Assembly (NCBI GenBank): GCA_027046415.1
Contig: JALTYW010000199.1
Location: 1 to 9,968 of the forward strand
Source: Sulfurovum sp.
GTDB lineage: Bacteria; Campylobacterota; Campylobacteria; Campylobacterales; Sulfurovaceae
DNA length: 9,968 nucleotides
Direction: 5' to 3'
Positions within the stretch are counted from its first letter, which is position 1, and each line of letters begins with the position of its first letter. Below, one piece after another: positions 6,784 through 9,968 of this stretch. Below the pieces are notes generated by a model that was not told the DNA's origin, searched no databases, and worked only from the letters and a program-made list of their open reading frames with translations. A program made the translations under genes and the position numbers.

Positions 6784-7857
6784 TTATTTGGAAAGACGAA
6801 TACCCAATCCCGGAGTATCTGACAACACGATGCAGCTCTCATCAAATATTATATCGCTTTGTGCAGGGTGGGAGGCAAGCAGGGCAACAGCATCAAGGTC
6901 TAGCATGGTGATGGTGTTGGCTTTTGCAGAGGCAAGATGTACCCCGGCGGCAATGGCTATGGGACCTTCAAGCATACAGCCGAGCATACACTGTACGTTA
7001 TGTTCGGCACAAAGGTCTGCCAGTGCAAAGGCTTTGGAGATGCCGCCGGTTTTTGCCAGTTTTATGTTGATGTAGTCCACTGCCTCCATCTCAAGAAGTT
7101 TTTTGGCATCGTTCAGTGAAAAGACAGACTCATCGGCAAGAAGAGGAGTAGCTACCCGCTCTTTGATGTACTTTAGCCCGTCAATATCTTTGGCAGGTAC
7201 AGGCTGCTCGATGCACTCGGCAACAATGCCGTCACGCTCAAGCTGCTCAAGCAGTGCAACTGTTTCTTTGGCGCTCCACCCCTGGTTGGCATCGAGCCGT
7301 AGAGCGATGTGTTGCGGTAAGGCAGCATGGATGGCACGCACACGGTCGGCATCTTTTGTTGGATCGCTGCCTATTTTAACCTTGAGGGTATCGTACCCCA
7401 ACGATACGGCATGCAGTGCATCGGAAACCATCTTTTCCGTCTCGGCCATGCTGATAGTGATATCGGTTTTGAAGGCAGTCTGTGTACCGCCAAGCATGCG
7501 GTAGAGCGGCAGCTTCTGTGACTGTGCTTTTAGATCATACAGAGCGATCTCCAGTGCCGATTTTGCCGTTGTGTTTTTGACAATGGTGTGGTGGAGAGTA
7601 TGTAGCAGGCTGTCGAAATCTTCTATCTTTTTGCCTATGAGGTGGGGTGCAATGAAGGCAATGGCAGCCTCTATGGAGCCGATAGTCTCTCCGGTGATCT
7701 GCGGTGTGGGTGCACCTTCACCATACCCTTGATAGCCATTGTCGCATTCAACAATGACGACAACATCTTCCAACGCATCGACACGGCGCAAAGCGGTAAT
7801 AAAGGGCGTTTTGAGCGGTGCTCTGAGGCGTTGGGTGTGGATAGAGCTGATCTTCAT
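6784..7857 (-). CDS. Dipeptide epimerase (L-Ala-D/L-Glu epimerase-like), enolase superfamily
   Basis: The 357-residue enzyme belongs to the muconate lactonising enzyme subgroup of the enolase superfamily and most resembles dipeptide epimerases. These invert the C-terminal residue of dipeptides such as L-Ala-D-Glu from peptidoglycan. A capping domain (about 1-125) is followed by a beta/alpha barrel. Catalytic and metal residues are all visible: KVKIG with Lys159 and Lys161 (acid/base), DANQGW with Asp189 and Asn191, IEQPV with Glu217, ADES with Asp242, and IKLAKTGG with Lys266 (second acid/base). Substrate-side marks are MLGCMLEGPI at 291-300 and the Asp-X-Asp at 320-322 (LDLDA), which in characterised epimerases binds the dipeptide amino group. 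Exact dipeptide specificity cannot be read here. ATG 7857 has a weak purine-rich site (AAGAAG) upstream. The gene is cytoplasmic in context, with SulP downstream and a divergent lipoprotein gene upstream. Confidence 0.9.
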   Translation of the reverse strand: MKISSIHTQRLRAPLKTPFITALRRVDALEDVVVIVECDNGYQGYGEGAPTPQITGETIGSIEAAIAFIAPHLIGKKIEDFDSLLHTLHHTIVKNTTAKSALEIALYDLKAQSQKLPLYRMLGGTQTAFKTDITISMAETEKMVSDALHAVSLGYDTLKVKIGSDPTKDADRVRAIHAALPQHIALRLDANQGWSAKETVALLEQLERDGIVAECIEQPVPAKDIDGLKYIKERVATPLLADESVFSLNDAKKLLEMEAVDYINIKLAKTGGISKAFALADLCAEHNVQCMLGCMLEGPIAIAAGVHLASAKANTITMLDLDAVALLASHPAQSDIIFDESCIVLSDTPGLGIRLSK

Positions 7858-7899
7858 TTGACATCTTCTTTATAGTTGTGTAACATAAGGTATTGGATG

Positions 7900-7905
7900 A
7901 TTGTA
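7900..7905 (-). promoter_or_regulatory. Candidate -10 box for the dipeptide epimerase gene
   Basis: TACAAT on the minus strand, preceded by a T-rich run (GAATTTTGT), lies about 43 nt before the epimerase ATG. An alternative TAGAAT is 11 nt further upstream (7911-7916). This divergent promoter region also contains the inverted repeat at 7919-7932. Confidence 0.4.
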
Positions 7906-7918
7906 ACAAAATTCTATT

Positions 7919-7932
7919 CAAATCACGATTTG
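7919..7932. repeat. Perfect inverted repeat CAAATC-AC-GATTTG in a divergent promoter region
   Basis: Two 6-bp arms are perfectly complementary around a 2-bp centre. The repeat lies between the candidate -10 boxes of the epimerase (minus) and the lipoprotein (plus), where a dimeric regulator could affect both. The symmetry is seen directly; operator function is inference, and a short AT-rich repeat can occur by chance. Confidence 0.4.
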
Positions 7933-7947
7933 TACACAGTTATCTTT

Positions 7948-7953
7948 TATAGT
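7948..7953 (+). promoter_or_regulatory. Candidate -10 box (TATAGT) for the lipoprotein gene
   Basis: TATAGT is embedded in the AT-rich stretch ATCTTTTATAGTATAGG and would start a transcript about 20 nt before the start codon. TAGTAT (7950-7955) is an overlapping alternative. No -35 box is evident. Confidence 0.45.
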
Positions 7954-7969
7954 ATAGGAAAAGAAAGAT

Positions 7970-7974
7970 GGAGG
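7970..7974 (+). promoter_or_regulatory. Ribosome binding site favouring the second of two tandem ATGs
   Basis: GGAGG lies 4 nt before ATG 7979 and 7 nt before ATG 7982. The second ATG has the better spacing and gives a signal peptide starting MKKS. Confidence 0.65.
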
Positions 7975-7981
7975 AAATATG

Positions 7982-8524
7982 ATGAAAAAGAGCATAAAAC
8001 ATGCGCTTGCAGCAGGTGCACTTCTCTCAACGCTGCTGCTGACAACAGGATGTACCCCAGAAGAGCAGGCATTTGCAACAGGTGCGGCAGTAGGTGGCAT
8101 TGCCGGTGCGGCATTGGCGTCGTATGACCATCCCTACTATTATGACAGACCCTACTATTATTACCGTGGACGATATTATTACGGCGGCTATTACAGTCAC
8201 GGTTATTACTATTATCATGGTCATCGTTATTATGGCGGGCATTACTACCATAATGGGTATCGTTACTATAATGGCAGACGTTACAGAGCACAGGTGGGAC
8301 ATTACGGCTATTACCGCAATGCATCCGAGTATAAACGTTACCATAGCCGTACGACGACCACAAGACGCTATTATGGCAGTGGAAGTTCCGGTACATATGG
8401 TACATCCCGTTCAACGTATCGTACACATAGCCGTTCAGGGTACGGAGGGTCAGGCTATTATAATGGCAGCAAAACGCGAACGACAACACGAACCACCTAC
8501 AGAAGCACGGCAGTACGTTACTAA
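7982..8524 (+). CDS. Tyrosine-rich low-complexity lipoprotein, unknown function
   Basis: The 180-residue product has a lipoprotein signal peptide: positive N-terminus (MKKSIKH), hydrophobic core and LLLTTGC with the lipidated cysteine at Cys24. The -3 threonine is less common than leucine but acceptable. After TPEEQAF comes a small glycine-zipper-like segment (ATGAAVGGIAGAALA, about 32-46) that could insert into or pack at a membrane. The rest is low complexity. Residues 48-110 are runs of two to four tyrosines separated by Gly, His, Arg and Asn, and the tail is rich in Thr, Ser, Arg, Gly and Tyr. About 39 of 180 residues are tyrosine. No catalytic domain is recognised. It is probably a surface or periplasmic structural or adhesive protein, but that is inference. 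It lies opposite in strand to its neighbours, divergent from the epimerase and convergent with the DUF819 gene only 14 nt away. Confidence 0.85.
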   Translation: MKKSIKHALAAGALLSTLLLTTGCTPEEQAFATGAAVGGIAGAALASYDHPYYYDRPYYYYRGRYYYGGYYSHGYYYYHGHRYYGGHYYHNGYRYYNGRRYRAQVGHYGYYRNASEYKRYHSRTTTTRRYYGSGSSGTYGTSRSTYRTHSRSGYGGSGYYNGSKTRTTTRTTYRSTAVRY

Positions 8525-8538
8525 GTCTCTGCGCGTTG

Positions 8539-9702
8539 CTACCGTGTGATCATTTCCAGGATTTTCCCTACGGCAAGTCCGCCGAAGGTTCCCACAATAT
8601 ACCCCAGCATCGCCATGAGTACCCCAATGGGGATGAGGGCGCGGGAGTAAGCTGATGCCAAAATGGGTGCAGAGGCGACCCCGCCTATGTTTGCCAGTGA
8701 AGCAACCCCAAGAGAGAAGAGGTCGAGCCTGAAAAGCTTGGCAAAAAGCACCATGATGAGTGCATGGATGACGATAATAACAAAGCCCGCTGCAATGTAA
8801 AGTGGTGCCTGTGTCAGTTCGCCAAAATTCGCTCTGGAAGCGATGAGTGCTACAATGAGGTAGAGCATCATGGTACCCAGCTCGGATGAGCCGCCAAGAC
8901 GCGATAGCGGTGTCATCGCAAAGCCTATACCTGCAAGTGTGGCAATGATGACCGTCCATGTGGTGTGTCCTACAAAATCACTCACCGGCAGTTGATTTCC
9001 GGAAAATTGTGCAAGTGCAGAGACAGCAAGCGAGAGCCCCAAGAGTAAAAAGAGTGACTGAAAGTCCATAGGCTGTCGCTTGGCATCGTTTTTGGCAAGT
9101 TTTTCCCCTACCTTGTCTATGATGGAAGTATCGGCGTTGACCCACCGGTTGAATGTTTTGGCAAAGGGGACGAGGGCGAGCAGCAGCATTACCCACACGG
9201 CGTAGTCGATGGAGTCAATGAGAAGCGCATACCCCATGGCACTGTCAGGTACATGAAGCGCTCCCTGAATGGCGACCATGTTACCCGTACCGCCCATCCA
9301 TGAGCCTGCCAGCGCAGCAAAGGGTTTCCATGCTCCTTTCTCAAAATGGCTCTGAAAGAGTACGTACATCCCGACAAACCCCATGCCGATGCTGACTGAA
9401 GCGAGCAGGAAGGTCAGCAGCATCTTTTTACCCAGCTTGATGATCTGCCGTATGTCGGCTGTTAGCAACATGAGGAAGATCATTGCTGAAAGCAGGTTGC
9501 CTTTAAGCGCTTTGTAGGTTGCCGTGATCTGCGGTGTCTTCTCCCATACTCCCCATGTAGAGAGCAGCATAGTGACAAAGTAGAGGATGACTATGGATGG
9601 CAGGTAGTCAAAGAGCCTGTAGGCAGTCCGTTTTTCGGTGTAGACAATGACTGCGGCAAGGATGCTAAGCAGGGCAAGGTAGGCAAAACCGTTCGTAATC
9701 AT
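8539..9702 (-). CDS. DUF819 family integral membrane protein, putative transporter
   Basis: The 387-residue polytopic membrane protein has about ten hydrophobic segments and matches the DUF819 (Bacillus YjcL-like) family in motif and length. Family marks are GSWMGGTGNMVAI at 133-145, SRLGGSSELGTMM at 267-279 and SLANIGGVASAPILASAY at 335-352. The glycine-rich segments in the two halves suggest an internally duplicated transporter-like fold. A hydrophilic loop (about 183-213) separates the halves. The start ATG 9702 overlaps the upstream patatin stop (ATGA), so the two are translationally coupled. My recollection is that DUF819 genes often sit near dipeptide epimerase genes; here the epimerase is one gene further on the same strand. 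That suggests, without proving, a role in moving dipeptides or a related metabolite. Function is otherwise unknown. Confidence 0.88.
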   Translation of the reverse strand: MITNGFAYLALLSILAAVIVYTEKRTAYRLFDYLPSIVILYFVTMLLSTWGVWEKTPQITATYKALKGNLLSAMIFLMLLTADIRQIIKLGKKMLLTFLLASVSIGMGFVGMYVLFQSHFEKGAWKPFAALAGSWMGGTGNMVAIQGALHVPDSAMGYALLIDSIDYAVWVMLLLALVPFAKTFNRWVNADTSIIDKVGEKLAKNDAKRQPMDFQSLFLLLGLSLAVSALAQFSGNQLPVSDFVGHTTWTVIIATLAGIGFAMTPLSRLGGSSELGTMMLYLIVALIASRANFGELTQAPLYIAAGFVIIVIHALIMVLFAKLFRLDLFSLGVASLANIGGVASAPILASAYSRALIPIGVLMAMLGYIVGTFGGLAVGKILEMITR

Positions 9703-9968
9703 AAAAGCCCCAGTCCTAGCGCCCTGATCTGCTCATATTTGTGAAACTGATAGGTGCTGTAGCGGTAGGTTTTGGGTTCAAGCAGCAGTACGTTTTTATC
9801 GGTATGTGCCAAGGTCAGGCGGCTTTGGTTGTAGATGAGCAACCGCATGGAGCGTTCGAACATCTCCAGTACATTGTGTGTTTTGAAAAAGTTGTCCGGC
9901 AGTGCCTTTTCAAAAGAGTGCTCCCCCAGTACATCCACCGCCAGCACGTGTTTGTGTGATGCTTCCGA
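9699..9968 (-). CDS. C-terminal end of a patatin-like phospholipase family protein (5' end outside window)
   Basis: The frame is open from the right edge to TGA 9699-9701 and encodes 89 residues. The visible part starts with HKHVLAVDVLGE, which fits the strand after the catalytic Asp-Gly of patatin/RssA-type hydrolases. It ends with a helical segment (MFERSMRLLIYNQSRLTLAH) and VLLLEPKTYRYSTYQFHKYEQIRALG, a typical patatin tail ending in a Phe-His-Lys-Tyr-Glu pattern. The Gly-X-Ser-X-Gly nucleophile and the catalytic aspartate would lie beyond the window. An internal GTG at 9947 is not taken as the start because the frame continues upstream with family-like sequence. The product is probably an acyl ester hydrolase acting on lipids. 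It overlaps the DUF819 gene by 4 nt. Confidence 0.75.
   Translation of the reverse strand, partial: SEASHKHVLAVDVLGEHSFEKALPDNFFKTHNVLEMFERSMRLLIYNQSRLTLAHTDKNVLLLEPKTYRYSTYQFHKYEQIRALGLGLL

Noticed and set aside
7982..8524. Repetitive Tyr-coding stretch as a CRISPR or tandem-repeat array
   Set aside because: The units vary in length and sequence, no identical direct repeats with regular spacers occur, and the repetition follows codons of one reading frame.
7947..8549. Long open frames in other frames and on the opposite strand across the lipoprotein gene
   Set aside because: The repetitive TAT/TAC/CAT/GGT composition keeps stop codons out of several frames. The alternative products are low-complexity Ile/Met/Thr or His/Asn strings with no ribosome binding site or signal peptide, whereas the chosen frame has both.

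Overview
The window looks like chromosomal DNA of a Campylobacterota (epsilonproteobacterial) organism, most plausibly a Sulfurovum- or Sulfurimonas-like free-living member. This is an inference from moderate G+C, short intergenic gaps, promoters with a TATAAT-type -10 box but no clear -35 box, and the style of the proteins. No rRNA or other taxonomic marker is present. I see no insertion sequence, phage gene, CRISPR array, tRNA or rRNA. No stretch longer than 300 bases lacks a gene; the longest gap is 2203-2481.

Left part (1-2202): the tail of an unidentified gene is followed after 6 nt by a DusB-type tRNA-dihydrouridine synthase. Next comes a small four-helix membrane protein with its own promoter. 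Converging on it is a secreted single-domain rhodanese. The two stop codons are back to back in the palindrome CTGATCAG.

Middle (2203-6783): a 279-bp divergent intergenic region carries a likely promoter and a roughly 180-nt leader for an 877-residue hybrid histidine kinase. The kinase has a periplasmic, NIT-like helical sensor, a full kinase core, a divergent receiver and a canonical receiver. It converges on a SulP-family anion transporter with a C-terminal STAS domain, which starts at TTG behind a strong ribosome binding site.

Right part (6784-9968): on the minus strand lie the C-terminal end of a patatin-like phospholipase, a DUF819 membrane protein overlapping it by 4 nt, an enolase-superfamily dipeptide (L-Ala-D/L-Glu type) epimerase, and then SulP. 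A plus-strand gene for a very tyrosine-rich lipoprotein sits between the DUF819 gene and the epimerase. It is divergent from the epimerase across a 121-bp region that contains a perfect inverted repeat.

How the genes may work together: the epimerase acts on dipeptides such as those released from peptidoglycan, and the DUF819 protein is a plausible membrane partner, for example in peptide transport. The kinase has no response-regulator gene beside it, so its output target is not visible here. Nothing in the window is a clearly new system. The best leads are the kinase leader, the epimerase/DUF819/lipoprotein arrangement and the tyrosine-rich lipoprotein itself.
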